The position numbers were made by a program, and so were the translations under genes. Below, in pieces: positions 28,506 through 39,360 of a stretch of 64,000 nt of DNA. The notes under the pieces are model-generated. The model did no database searches. It was not told where the DNA came from and saw only the letters and a list, made by a program, of their open reading frames with translations. Position 1 is the stretch's first letter. Each line of letters starts with the position of its first letter. The stretch is from the NCBI RefSeq assembly GCF_000234665.1, contig NC_018318.1, positions 62,001-126,000 on the forward strand, given 5' to 3'. This DNA comes from Leishmania mexicana MHOM/GT/2001/U1103 (taxonomy: Eukaryota; Euglenozoa; Kinetoplastea; Trypanosomatida; Trypanosomatidae).

Positions 28506-30605
28506 ATGCGCTTCAACGGCAACAGCGGCGCCGCGGCGGAGGGCGGCCACCGCACGAGCCCGCAGATATTTTCTCCACCCCTCACCCCTCTGTCGTCGCC
28601 TCCGATGACGCCGACGTGCCCAAACGCGACGGCGGTGGCAGAGCAGGAGTGGCAGCCACGCTACTCGCTCCGCCCCTCCTCCCTACCACTCGGTGACTTC
28701 ACGCGCGCAATGGACGAGACTGACAGATCATCGCGTGCCCCTGGTGCGAGCGCTGGGCAGCGGTACTGTCACACCTCATCGCTCAAGGAAACGGAGCAGG
28801 GCGAGGCCGCAGACGGCCTCCACCGCACCTGGATCACAACACCCCAACCCAAGTCGCCTGGTGAGCTCGCGCCCAACGGCACAGGCGATCACACAAACCC
28901 CTCTACAACACTGTGCCACCGAAGCAGCGGCGCGGTGCAGTCGGGCAGCAACAGGGATCGAGAAGCAGCCCACTGCAGCGGCGGCCGTCCTCTTAGGGAC
29001 GAATGTAGCGGTGCTAACAGCGTCCACCACGCCCATGCGCTGCGGCTCACGGCCGAGGAGGAGCAAGCGGCGCGTCTGCGCGCGTACAACGAGATGGTCG
29101 CCGGCGCCGCTGTCGGCAACGATGCGGGGGACGTCGATGGGGTTATCGCCGCAAACAGTCGCGACTTCGTCTCGGATACCCTGCACACAATCCTCCCCAC
29201 CGGCGTGACGCAGTGGTTCTCGCGCTCCGTCAACGCGGTGTCACATACCTCGTCGAACATGATCCCCGATGCCGTGAAGAGCGCCGCGAGCACGGTGTCA
29301 AGCACCGTCGGTGTCGGTGCCCAGCAGATTGGTGACGCGATCGACAGGCTGCCCGACTTGGTGGTGGACGCGATTCCGCCCACCGTGATGTCCGATGATC
29401 TGAAGCAGCTCTTCACGGACTTCAGCAACACCTTCCGCAGCTTCTTTCACACGAATATTCTGTCCATGCCCTTCGTGTTCCGTCAAGCCGGGCTGATCGG
29501 CGGTATCGCGCTCCTCTCCTCTGTCGCCATCACGTCCGAGTACGCGACGGAGGCGTACTTTGGGGCGAAGAACCAGATGAGGAACGCGCACAAGGTTGTC
29601 CTGTACGGTGAGGTGCCGCTCATGATATGGGGCAAGTGGTATCCGATGATCAACTTGTTCTACGGTGTTATCCACCTCGTCGGCTTCATTGCATTTTCGT
29701 CGTCGAACGCGGTAGTGCTGCTCGGTGCCATGGGCATGAAGGGTGGCAGTGCGCAGGCGCTGGGCCTCATTCTGCCCTCCTTAATCGCCCTTCCGCTCGT
29801 CCTCATGAAGAACGCACGCAGCCAGCAGCCACTGGCGATCATGTCCAACACACTCGTGCTGAACTCCGTCATTTTGATGTGCGTGGACTTCACCTACAAG
29901 CCTCAGCTGCCCATGAAGCTGTGGCCCAACTCGCCATCTGAGTTCTTCGTCGCACTCGGTGTAACAGTGTACGCCTTCACCGGTATTGGCTCGACGATCA
30001 CGGTGGAGCGAGTCATGGCGCCGCAGCGCTATCTCAAGCTGCTGCGTGTGTCGGTGGCGATTTCGTGGGCGCTTCTCATGGCCTTCGGCCTCAGCGGCTT
30101 TATCGCCTACGGCAGCCACACCTGCTCCGTCATGACGGTGTCACTGAAGCCCGGCCCACTGCGGGCGGCGGCGAGCGCGTTGCTCTTCTTCGCATCACTC
30201 ACGATCATCCCGCAGAACACGTTCCCGCTGTGCGAGCTATCGGACCGGCAACTGCTAGGGATTACGCGGCTCACTCACTACTGGGACGTCAAGCCGAACC
30301 TGCTGCGTATCTCATACCTCATTCTGAGTGCCTCTGCCGCCTTCACTGTTCCGTACTACGGACTTGTCCTGTCCATATCCGGCTCGCTTGGCTGCGGCAT
30401 CGTTGGCCTTGTCGTGCCCGCCGCGCTGGACTACGTCAGACGCGAACGCTGGGCGCTGCGGAAGGGTCGAACGCTTCGCTTCTGGGAGTACATCCTCGTC
30501 TTCGGTCTCGGCTTCTACGGGTGTGTCGTGGTCGTTATTGGGGTCGTGTCCGGCAGCTACCAGCTGTGGAAGAACATTCAAACACGCTCCCCTGACAGCT
30601 GCTAG
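28506..30605 (+). CDS. Amino acid transporter, AAAP (SLC32/36/38) family
   Basis: The 699-residue protein has a long hydrophilic N-terminal region of about 310 residues (Ser/Thr/Pro/Arg-rich), then an Aa_trans core with 10-11 hydrophobic segments. The core opens with NILSMPFVFRQAGLIGGIAL, matching the family's first-helix pattern G-LsLP-af-qAG, and has VTVYAFTGIGSTITVE in the middle and SLTIIPQNTFPLCEL later. Family members are proton- or sodium-coupled amino acid transporters at the plasma membrane or lysosome-like organelles; Leishmania has many and the substrate cannot be read off. It lies directly downstream of the APC-type permease but is unrelated to it in sequence. An open frame runs 75 codons upstream without an ATG, so 28506 is the first usable start. 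Confidence 0.87.
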   Translation: MRFNGNSGAAAEGGHRTSPQIFSPPLTPLSSPPMTPTCPNATAVAEQEWQPRYSLRPSSLPLGDFTRAMDETDRSSRAPGASAGQRYCHTSSLKETEQGEAADGLHRTWITTPQPKSPGELAPNGTGDHTNPSTTLCHRSSGAVQSGSNRDREAAHCSGGRPLRDECSGANSVHHAHALRLTAEEEQAARLRAYNEMVAGAAVGNDAGDVDGVIAANSRDFVSDTLHTILPTGVTQWFSRSVNAVSHTSSNMIPDAVKSAASTVSSTVGVGAQQIGDAIDRLPDLVVDAIPPTVMSDDLKQLFTDFSNTFRSFFHTNILSMPFVFRQAGLIGGIALLSSVAITSEYATEAYFGAKNQMRNAHKVVLYGEVPLMIWGKWYPMINLFYGVIHLVGFIAFSSSNAVVLLGAMGMKGGSAQALGLILPSLIALPLVLMKNARSQQPLAIMSNTLVLNSVILMCVDFTYKPQLPMKLWPNSPSEFFVALGVTVYAFTGIGSTITVERVMAPQRYLKLLRVSVAISWALLMAFGLSGFIAYGSHTCSVMTVSLKPGPLRAAASALLFFASLTIIPQNTFPLCELSDRQLLGITRLTHYWDVKPNLLRISYLILSASAAFTVPYYGLVLSISGSLGCGIVGLVVPAALDYVRRERWALRKGRTLRFWEYILVFGLGFYGCVVVVIGVVSGSYQLWKNIQTRSPDSC

Positions 30606-31826
30606 TGGGGCACACACCCTTATGCGTCACCGTCCACTTCACTCCCTTCTTCTGAACTCCGTCCATCCTAGGCTGTGCGAGTGCATGAGCGCGTGAGAGT
30701 CAGCACACGAGCACGCCACAGTGGGAAGGGGGGAGGACACTGCCAAGGCGCCGCGCACACATCTCTGCTCATGTATCTCTGCCTGCGTCACGCACTCTAC
30801 GGCGCCGACCTCCCCCCTCCTCCTCGCCCCCTCTCTGCGTGCGCGTGTGGCTGCAGGCGCATCTGTGTCTGTATATGTTGCGAGAAACTGTGCTGCGCGC
30901 ACCCAAGGCTGCATGCGGACTGTCTGCATGTCAAGTCGAGAGGGGCGAGTGACACGAGAGACGCAGAGGGTGCGCGGTACGGGTGGTGATGCCTCATGCA
31001 TGCACGGGAATGCGCCAAAAAAAAAAGAAGAGCTGAGTCTCCGCTGCGTCATCCTCCTCCTCCCCCACCTTCTGCCCCTTGCCCCCTTCTCCTCCGCGTG
31101 CACAGGCGCAGATACGCGCGACGTCGCCGCCGCCTCGCTTTCCTCTGCCATCGCTGTCCTCACAGCTGCCTCTTCGCTCCCTTCTTTGCCGTGTGTCTTG
31201 CTCGTATTTCTTGTCGGCTTCGGTCTGTGCTCCGCCGCTTTTCTCAGCCCACCTCTCCCCACCCACCCCCTCCCGCGACTGCCTCTCTGCCTGTCTCTGA
31301 GAGGAGGAAGGGCGGATGTAGGCTCGCGTTGGTGAGGTCGGTTGCCCACTCACATTCCTTTTTCGGTTACTCGGGCGATGTGTCTCTGCGGACAATGTTC
31401 GCTGCTCTTTTGTGTTCATCCGCGCCAGTTGTGTGTTAGCCACAGGCACCGCAATTCGACGCGCTCCTCCTCTTTCACCACCACGGTCAGCCAAAAGGAA
31501 AAACCGCTGCGGCACCACACCAGCGCCACAATCCCTCCGTGCCCCGACCATGGCCTTCACCTCACGCCATCTCCGTCCTTCTCCCTGTCATATTCTCTTC
31601 TTGCTGCGTGCCACCCACCACCCCTTCCCCCTCCCCTTCCCCCTTGCCTTTTCTTGTGTTTACTGACTTCTCGCTAAGCGCTACTTGCTGATGTCCGTGT
31701 GTGTCTGCCAGTTCGCGTTGATGTCCGCGCCGTCGTGCCCTCTGCGTCGATGCCTCGGTCTCTCCTTGAGTCCTGTTTACGCGAAGCGCGCCTACCGACG
31801 GGCTCGGTAAATGCAACAGCTGGGAG

Positions 31827-32431
31827 ATGCTCGCTGATACGTGACCGTTCTCTGCCATCGAGCATGAGCTAAACTGCGCTCCACCCCACTCACCACTCTA
31901 CCCCTCCCGCCTGGCCCGGGCCCTGGCACAGACCTCAGGCGCGTGATCCGAAGCAGCAGCAGGCACGCCGCTACCGCTGTGCGCAGACCCCGTCACCTGA
32001 GCACACACACACACCTGCCTCATACCCCACCCACCGCCAGCCCCGCAGGTCGCCTCACAGCGGCTCCACCCGTTAGCCAGGTCGCCACGTGCGGCATCCT
32101 CCTCGGGGTGGCTCGGGCTCCCCAGCACCAGCAGGGCAGTGCGAGGGCCGGGTGTGGGGTACGTTCGGGTCACGCTGACACGCTGCACCCGTCATACGCA
32201 TCGCGCAAGCGTGCTCACGGCCGCGGGTCGCACCGACGCAGCGCCGTCCAGGACCTGACCGCCGACGTCAGCGGCGACGCGTCGCTCTGGCCTTTCCCTA
32301 CGGCGTGGGCGCTCGTCCCTGTCACGACCAGAGGCGGGCTCCCGCATTGGGCAGGGCTAGAGGGTGGGGTGCTGCTTGGCCCCCACACATCGAGAGAGAG
32401 TGGGGGCACTGGGTCCCGAGGTGCCACGCGC

Positions 32432-32464
<33 letters not shown>

Positions 32465-32500
32465 CTACCGGTCATGAGGGACATTCGATGAACAATAAAT
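31827..32500 (-). mobile_element. SIDER-type retroposon, copy A (inverted)
   Basis: The reverse complement matches copies B, C and D. The near-identical core runs about 31998-32433 with GT/CA repeats at both ends. A further ~95 bp (31915-31998) matches copy C almost perfectly, and a more degraded match to C continues to about 31827. Short interspersed degenerate retroposons are nonautonomous relics of ingi/DIRE-type LINEs common in Leishmania 3' UTRs and can lower mRNA stability. Strand is given relative to copies B-D; the element's own sense is not known to me, although the A-rich right end (aacaataaatgaaaac) would fit a 3' tail on the + strand here. Confidence 0.75.
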
Positions 32501-35083
32501 GAAAACTGAACACGATGAAGAACTCGATGAGAAAGGACAAGTCAGCGTTGAACTCGCTCAGCTCGAGCGTTGGCGGGCTCTCCCACACGTCTTCCTCATC
32601 CGCCACTGGTAAGGAGACGGTGGCGCTGTGGACAGCGCACGCACAGGATACTCCCACATTGCACGTGCCCCTCTTCGGGCCACTCGATAGATGAGCCTTG
32701 CCGAAGGGTGCCCAGCGGGCATATCCGTTGGCTACCAAAGGCATTGGAGCCGGCCGCATATTATCAGTGACAACAGGCCCACACACACACACACACAAGC
32801 ACCTGTCACTCTCCTCCCCGAACTTACGTGGTGGTTGTTGCATGTACTCCACTCACTCACCTATTCTTGTCTCTCACTTTCTCTGTATCCTCTGCTCTCC
32901 TTGCTGCGGCGGCGCATTCTCTTTTGGCCCCCACCCCCTCCCCTACTCTACTGTGCGTGCGTGTGTGCGTGTGCGTACTCCTGTGCGGAAGCTTCCCATA
33001 CCCACACACAAGCCCCAGCCCATCACCTTGCCTTCCTCTTGTACTCCATGCATCACGCACAACGCTCTCCCTCCCTCCCCCCTCCCATCTACCAGCGTAT
33101 TCCTTTTTTCTCCTGACTGCCCTTCGCTGCACTCCGGCCCGACTGTCGGCTCCCTCCCTCCCTCCCCCCTCCGCCACCATAATCGTTGCTGCCTTCCTCG
33201 GAAGAGGCGCGCCGTCACCGCTTCCCGAAAGTATTTTTCTTTCACCCTCGTCGAACCCCTCGGCTCTCGGTTCGCGTGGGACAGCCCACGCACACGCATT
33301 ACTCCGACTGCATACACGGACGCCCAAGAAGAGGCAAGGGAGGAGCACACGTTGAATGACGGCGCGGTTAGTAAAAAGGGTAGATTCGAATTATTTGCCC
33401 CCCCCTCCCCCTCCCGCACACCTGCTCCCCTTATATACACACATATATACACGCGTGCATCCCTTCCACGACTGCTCGAACAACTTCTACGAGTACAACA
33501 CCCCTTTGCTTGCTCCTGCTCTTGCTGTCTCTCTCCTTTAGTCTGCGTGTGTGTGGTCTACTCGCCTGGCTCTCACACTTCGTATCACTGAATTCACCCC
33601 CTGCCCCTCCCCTCCCCCCCCCGCCGCAGCCGCCGCCCCGTCTCTCGCCTTCTCCGTCCTGCTGTGCGTCTACACACTGAGCCGTCGCTTGGCGTTCGCA
33701 TATACGCCTTCTCCCTCGTGTCGACACCCTTAGCTGTTGTGCGCGCTGACCTCCGGCACTCAACGTGTCGCTCCGTCGACGGTGTGGAATTTGGTGAGTC
33801 TCTGATTTCTCTGTACTCCCCACCCACCCCACCCACCCCACCCCTTCTCCTCGTCCTCGTCCTCGTCCCCCGCTCTTTTTCGGGGAGAGCTCCGAGTCTG
33901 CATGCGTGTGTCCCCCTTGTAGCTGTATCCTTTCGACGTTTGCCCCCCCACCACTCTGCGCCTTACCCCTTTCCCCACTCGCCACCCCTCCCGACGTCAT
34001 AGATGCGACCGTGAGTAGACCCCCTCCCCCTCCTCCCCGATCATTTCCTGGTGCCTTTGTTTTCTATTTCTCGTCCTCTCGCATCCCTGTGTCCCGCCCC
34101 CTCTCCTCCATCCTCCCTCCGGGTATTGGTGTTGTCGTCGTGTGTGTGCGTGGGTATCGTCGTCTTGATAGCTTGGCTCGCTCGAGCTGTCTCTTGTGTA
34201 ACGACCCCCTTGCCGTTCGCCCGTTAGTGTACGTCTCCTCTCTCCCTCTCTCGTCGATCTGTGCGCCTGCACCCTTCGTGTAGCACACCCCAGCCCGTTT
34301 GCATGAGCCTGTCCGTCTGCGTGTGGGTGTGTGTGCGTGTGTGCGTGTGCGTGAGTGCGTGAGTGCGTGCGTATAATAACGAGGACGGACTTGGTGCTTG
34401 TCTCATCGGTTCTTCATTCATTGCTTTTTCTTTCGTTCTGCTGCTGCTGCTGCTGCCGCTGTTGTCGTCGTCGACGTCGCCGCCATCGCGTTGCAGCTTT
34501 GGGTGTGTACGTGTGTGCCTGTCTGTGTGTGTCGGTGTACGTGTGTGTGTGTGTGTGGTGTCGCTGCCCGTTTCTTGTCTTGCGTGTCGCGTGCGTCTTG
34601 GGGGTCCTCGTTGCTGCTGCAGTTAACCCTCCCCTCCTCCCCCTCCTCTCCCCTCCACTCTCCCACCGCCCTAAGCGCTGATCTCTTTTCATTTTTGTGG
34701 TGTTGTGGTGGTTCCCCCTTCCCCTCCCTCGTCACGTTGCGCCGTTGTCGTTACCGCTCGGATCTCCTCTTCCCATTCACCCCACCCCCAACTTTCGCTG
34801 TGTGCGTGTCTACGTGTGTACTCCTTGGTTTTCACTCGCTGCTGTGAGATAAGAAACGCACTGCCACACAACTGCCTCACTCGCTTCCCCTTGTTGCCTC
34901 TCTGTGCGGTGTACAGGCGTGTGTGTGTGTGTGTGTGTGTTGCGCCCCTCTCCCCCCTCACGTCGTTTTGTGTCATCCTCAAAGCCCTGTGTTTCCCTTC
35001 CGGCGTTGCTGCAGATTTATGGCGTTTTTTCACTGAGGGCCCCCCTCCCTCGCCCCCCTCCCTCTCTCTCCCCAATCTCCCCC

Positions 35084-35085
35084 AG
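35084..35085 (+). promoter_or_regulatory. Predicted spliced-leader acceptor for the inositol polyphosphate kinase
   Basis: A very strong tract (cctccctctctctccccaatctcccccag) ends here, 304 nt before the ATG at 35389; no ATG intervenes. Confidence 0.55.
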
Positions 35086-35388
35086 CCCACGGCTTTGATC
35101 GGTGATTGATCGGCTGCCGCTTCGCGCGTGTGTGTGTGTGTGCCGACACCCGTACACGGCAGCGGCGCAACGGTAGGACTTGGCACGTCTCCCTCGCTCT
35201 CTGCTCTGCCCTTCGTGGAGTGCGTACCACCCACACCCACACCCACACCTCCTCATCGTATAACCTCACGCACGGCCGTCATTGGGGGGGGGGGCTGCCT
35301 TTGTCTTTTTTTTTACGTTTTCGCTGCAATCGCCACCACCCGCCTTCCTCCACCGCCTTGCGCGCGCACGTTGAGAGGGGGGACGGGG

Positions 35389-38300
35389 ATGCACAAGTCT
35401 TTATCGCAGTCAGCCTTCAGCGCCATTTTCGAGCACGTGTCTGCCGAGGAGCAGCGCTCTAGTCGTCAGGGCACCGTTAACACTAGCTTTAACCACCGTC
35501 CGCAACAGCAGCCACCTCTGCGACCCATGTCCGGACAGGCGCTAGACACCACCGAGGTCGTCGCACTGTGCGACCGCGCCGAGAGCAAGTCCACTACCTC
35601 TCAGGCGGAAGAGCCGCTGATGCCGCTGCTGCGTGACATGAACGACGATTCGACGGATGGGCTGAAGCTGTACAACAGCAGCGATGAGCTGGACGGCTAC
35701 TGCAGCTCATGTGAAAGATCCCTGCCGGACGACAGCGCCAGCAGCAGTAGTGAACACGCCTCTAGCGCGACGCTGCCGACAGGCGTTGCGGCGGCTCTGC
35801 GCAAGGACACTTGTCACAAGCCCCACAGCCGCCACCATCGCCATCACTATCGCGGTCGTGGATCACTAATACGCAGCGCTGCCCGTGATGAGGAGCGACA
35901 GCGGCTGGTGGCCATGAGCCTCGACGAGTCGACCGCAACGGCGCAGGCGGCGAAAGAGCATCTCATGCAGTCAACGGACTCTGTTACGACGACCACACCA
36001 TCGACGGTCGTCTCAGCGCCGGCGGTGGCTGTGACAGGGGGCGCAGCGCGCGAAGGTCCTTTCAAGGGGATTCGCACACCCTATCCAAAGTCTATCACCG
36101 CGACCACAAGCACGAAGACGTCGCTGGCGATGATCTCAGCGGCGCTGAACGTCGAGAGCCGCACCGCCGAGGCTGCCAAGCGAAGCAACAGCCAAAATCC
36201 CTGCTCCAAGCCAGTGAATGCGGTGGGCGACACGCGTAATGCGGTGCTGCTGCACGTGCAGGTGCCAGTCTTGACACGTGACGAAGGAAGCGACGAGTCG
36301 GCAGGGGCGCCGCGCTCCTCGACAGCGTCGCGGCTATCTCCTTTGCCCAGCAAACACAGCGACACTGTCGAGGCGTCGACAGACAGCGCTGCAGGGGGCC
36401 AGTGCATTGAGGGGGCGTCGCCCACTTTTTCTCCCGCTGGTACGCTAAGCCTGGTGGGCGCTGTGGCCATCACCAGCAATGGTAGCAACAAGGGAAGTAA
36501 TAGCAGCGCCGTTGGCGCCGGAGACGTACTGCAAGTGACACCATGCGGTGCGACCGCTCATCCACCCGTCGACGAGGCAGCATGTGTCGCACCCGTTGCG
36601 GTGGGTCTGATGAAGAGCAGCACGGTGAACGTCGACGACGGGTTTGCCACGCGCACCGCCGCCCCCGCCGCCTCCGACCCGCTGCAGGAAGCCGTCCAAG
36701 GGCCCTCTGCAGAACCTAAGCCCGAAAAGATGCTTTCCATCTCACCGGCAGGTGCGGCCGCGGCAGAGACCACAGGCGTCGCCACAGAGCCATCACCTGT
36801 TGCCGGCGTCGCCACATTGACGTCAACGAACGCGAAAATCCCGCTAGGCGATACAACAGCCGAGACCTCTGCCAAGCACCTGCAGACCCCCTCCGGCTCT
36901 CCGACGTGCGTCGACCTCTCTAGCTCCTCATCGGTCGGCGGCCACCACCTCTCTGTAACGGAGGGGAACGTCTTCCTGAAGCAGTCCGGCTCGCGCCGCG
37001 AGGAGGCCTTCTACAACATGATACAGCCTTACCAGGAGGCGCTCGTGCGGGAAGCGGTGCGGCAGGCGCCGCACACGGTTCAGCATTGGAGCCACCACCA
37101 CGCAGGCACACCGTGTGCGGGAGTTCAACAAGGCGCGGCCTCCGTCGCCGCCTCCCCCTCCTCTAAAGCGGAGGACCTCTCGCCACTGCGCACCAGCGCC
37201 AGCCCCACGCGGAGAGAGAACGACAGCGACAGCGTCGTGGCCGACCCGGACGATGTGGCTGCCATGTGCGACGCAAGGTGGAAAGCCTACCAGCAGTACG
37301 AGGCGGAGGGCATGTCCAACCTGAACATTCTCGCCTCCGAACAGCTGGCGGAAAAAAATGCGAGGCGTGAGTGCCAGCGAGGCGGTGGCGGAGGCAGTGA
37401 CTGCGGTAGCCCGGTATACGGCAACCCGTCATCGCCAACGTCGCTGTGCCAGGTGGACAAAGACCTCGTCGAGTTGGCCGCCCGACTGTGGTGGACGGTG
37501 CGCTTCCGTCACTTCTACCGCACTTCAGCCTCTGCCTACGAGGTACAGCGGCAGGCGGCCGAGGCGGCAGCTCTGTCGCCACTGTCACCGTTGGCCACGT
37601 CACCCGCGGCCACCACCTGTGACAGTGGTGGTGCAGTCGTCACCTATTCGCTAAGCACCACGCCAGCGTCGCAGCAGCCTCATCATGCGCGGTACGACTC
37701 CCTTGAAACTGTGTCACCGCGACTCCAATCGTCGCCGATGAGCCCATCCATAATCGAGCAGGCAAAGACTGAGCACAGAGGTGAAGTAGCGGCGGTGCTG
37801 GCCCCCAGCGTGAGCGGTACCGCCACGCCATGCATGGTCGGCTCCTTTACCGCCTCGCCGCTGGACGGGCTCACCAGCAGCGCCAGCGCCGTGGAGCGGC
37901 AATACGCCATGCAGAAGCACCGTGCGCTGCAGTTGCTCGCCGCCTTCGTGCCCCGTTACCACGGCACACGCCGACTCTTTGCCCGTGACGTGCTCCGCTG
38001 CGAGAGTGAGGGGCATTCCGCAGCGGCGTCGACGGCGCAGGCGAGCGAAGAGCACCCGGGAAAGCAGCAGATCGTTGTGGATGCAGACAACGACGACGAC
38101 GAGGACAACAACAGCGGCGACAAGAAGATCTGCCGCATGATCATGCTCGAATATGTGTGCTACCGCTTCCGTCATCCGTGCGTCATGGACATCAAGATGG
38201 GCAGCCGCCAGTACGGCCTGCACCCCTCCGCGGAGAAGAAGCGGAGCAAGGAGCGCAAGGCGAGGCTGTCCACGTCGGCGCGGTACGGCATCCGCCTCTC

Positions 38301-38685
38301 TGGGTACCGCCGGTGGAACGCAGATGAGGAGCGGTACAACTGCCGCAGCAAACTGCAGTGCCGCTGCCTCAGCCTCAACGAGGTGAAGAGCGAGATGTCG
38401 ACCTTTCTGCTCCACAGCCGCCAGATGGAGCAGGTGTTCCGCCGGCAGCTGCAGCGGCTGCGCGTCGCCTTCAGTCAGCAGACCATTTTCCGCTTCTACA
38501 CTTCCTCGTTGCTCTTTGTGTACGACGCCGATGATCCTCTGAAGACGGCGCGGGTGACGATGGTAGACTTTGCGTACACGTACGAGTCGAAGGAGCTGCT
38601 GCAGGACGGCGATCCCGATGCCCACTTCGACTATGATGTCGGGTACTTGAAGGCGATTGACACCCTCCTCTCCCTGCTGGCGTAG
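35389..38685 (+). CDS. Inositol polyphosphate kinase (IPK family)
   Basis: The 1,098-residue protein has its kinase in the last ~250 residues. It shows the IPK signature PxxxDxKxG as Pro930-x3-Asp934-Ile-Lys936-Met-Gly938, then SSLL at 1039-1042 and the metal-binding DF at Asp1060-Phe1061, ending in YDVGYLKAIDTLLSLL. IPK enzymes (IPMK, IP3K, IP6K) phosphorylate inositol phosphates with ATP; the SSLL motif is common to the group and does not by itself separate IP6K from IPMK. The first ~900 residues are Ser/Thr/Ala-rich and probably disordered, with a His/Arg-rich patch near 145-155; such long extensions are unusual for the family. An acidic insert of Asp/Glu/Asn (about 899-912) precedes the catalytic motif. 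The role is soluble inositol phosphate/pyrophosphate signalling; localisation is unknown. Confidence 0.85.
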   Translation: MHKSLSQSAFSAIFEHVSAEEQRSSRQGTVNTSFNHRPQQQPPLRPMSGQALDTTEVVALCDRAESKSTTSQAEEPLMPLLRDMNDDSTDGLKLYNSSDELDGYCSSCERSLPDDSASSSSEHASSATLPTGVAAALRKDTCHKPHSRHHRHHYRGRGSLIRSAARDEERQRLVAMSLDESTATAQAAKEHLMQSTDSVTTTTPSTVVSAPAVAVTGGAAREGPFKGIRTPYPKSITATTSTKTSLAMISAALNVESRTAEAAKRSNSQNPCSKPVNAVGDTRNAVLLHVQVPVLTRDEGSDESAGAPRSSTASRLSPLPSKHSDTVEASTDSAAGGQCIEGASPTFSPAGTLSLVGAVAITSNGSNKGSNSSAVGAGDVLQVTPCGATAHPPVDEAACVAPVAVGLMKSSTVNVDDGFATRTAAPAASDPLQEAVQGPSAEPKPEKMLSISPAGAAAAETTGVATEPSPVAGVATLTSTNAKIPLGDTTAETSAKHLQTPSGSPTCVDLSSSSSVGGHHLSVTEGNVFLKQSGSRREEAFYNMIQPYQEALVREAVRQAPHTVQHWSHHHAGTPCAGVQQGAASVAASPSSKAEDLSPLRTSASPTRRENDSDSVVADPDDVAAMCDARWKAYQQYEAEGMSNLNILASEQLAEKNARRECQRGGGGGSDCGSPVYGNPSSPTSLCQVDKDLVELAARLWWTVRFRHFYRTSASAYEVQRQAAEAAALSPLSPLATSPAATTCDSGGAVVTYSLSTTPASQQPHHARYDSLETVSPRLQSSPMSPSIIEQAKTEHRGEVAAVLAPSVSGTATPCMVGSFTASPLDGLTSSASAVERQYAMQKHRALQLLAAFVPRYHGTRRLFARDVLRCESEGHSAAASTAQASEEHPGKQQIVVDADNDDDEDNNSGDKKICRMIMLEYVCYRFRHPCVMDIKMGSRQYGLHPSAEKKRSKERKARLSTSARYGIRLSGYRRWNADEERYNCRSKLQCRCLSLNEVKSEMSTFLLHSRQMEQVFRRQLQRLRVAFSQQTIFRFYTSSLLFVYDADDPLKTARVTMVDFAYTYESKELLQDGDPDAHFDYDVGYLKAIDTLLSLLA

Positions 38686-38923
38686 TGGACCACACACACA
38701 CACACACACACTCGCGGTGGCACACGCTTCGTACTTCCGGCGCCTGATTTAATCTGCTCTTTCCCAACGTGAACATACAAGCCTGTGGCGCTGCAGTGGC
38801 AGATTCCGCGCCTGCGTGCGTGTTTGCCGCGACACGGTGTTGCGCATGTGCCGCAACAGAACAGGCAAGGACACACTCTTTGATGGGCCGGTGTCTCAGA
38901 CGAACACGCACACACAAGCCCCA

Positions 38924-39360
38924 GCGCGTGGCATCTCGGGACCCAGTGCCCCCACTCTCTCTCGATGTGTGGGGGCCAAGCAGCACCCCACCCTCTAGCC
39001 CTGCCCAATGCGGGAGCCCGCCTCTGGTCGTGACAGGGACGAGCGCCCACGCCGTAGGGAAAGGCCAGAGCGACGCGTCGCCGCTGACGTCGGCGGTCAG
39101 GTCCTGGACGGCGCTGCGTCGGTGCGACCCGCGGCCGTGAGCACGCTTGCGCGATGCGTATGACGGGTGCAGCGTGTCAGCGTGACCCGAACGTACCCCA
39201 CACCCGGCCCTCGCACTGCCCTGCTGGTGCTGGGGAGCCCGAGCCACCCCGAGGAGGATGCCGCACGTGGCGACCTGGCTAACGGGTGGAGCCGCTGTGA
39301 GGCGACCTGCGGGGCTGGCGGTGGGTGGGGTATGAGGCAGGTGTGTGTGTGTGTGTGCGT
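38924..39360 (+). mobile_element. SIDER-type retroposon, copy B (core only)
   Basis: From 38924 to the GT tract ending near 39360 the sequence is, by eye, identical to copy D and differs from copy C at two adjacent bases. Beyond the GT tract it is unrelated to copies A and C, and the left flank is also different apart from a CA-rich junction, so the copy consists of the core alone, bounded by microsatellites. It lies in the 3' region of the inositol polyphosphate kinase gene. Confidence 0.8.

Larger units (their letters stand above)
30606..35388. other. 4.8-kb gene-poor spacer containing SIDER copy A
   Basis: Apart from the SIDER copy and its neighbours no gene is supported. It is very rich in C/T tracts with GT microsatellites. 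ORFs of up to ~300 codons on both strands are low-complexity translations of repeats. At least two good tract-plus-AG acceptors (for example 35084-35085) lie at the right end. The stretch is long for Leishmania and could hold an unannotated noncoding transcript. Confidence 0.5.

Noticed and set aside
32698..33591. 297-codon + strand ORF in the 4.8-kb spacer
   Set aside because: Low-complexity composition (His, Thr, Ser, Pro) from CA and C/T repeats; overlapping ORFs in other frames look the same.
38924..39250. Minus-strand ORF of about 110 codons, open in all four SIDER copies (starts MARAPQHQQGSARAG)
   Set aside because: The copies are nearly identical at DNA level, so shared openness is no evidence of coding; the peptide is Arg/Gly/Ser-rich without a domain and the strand is opposite to transcription for three copies.
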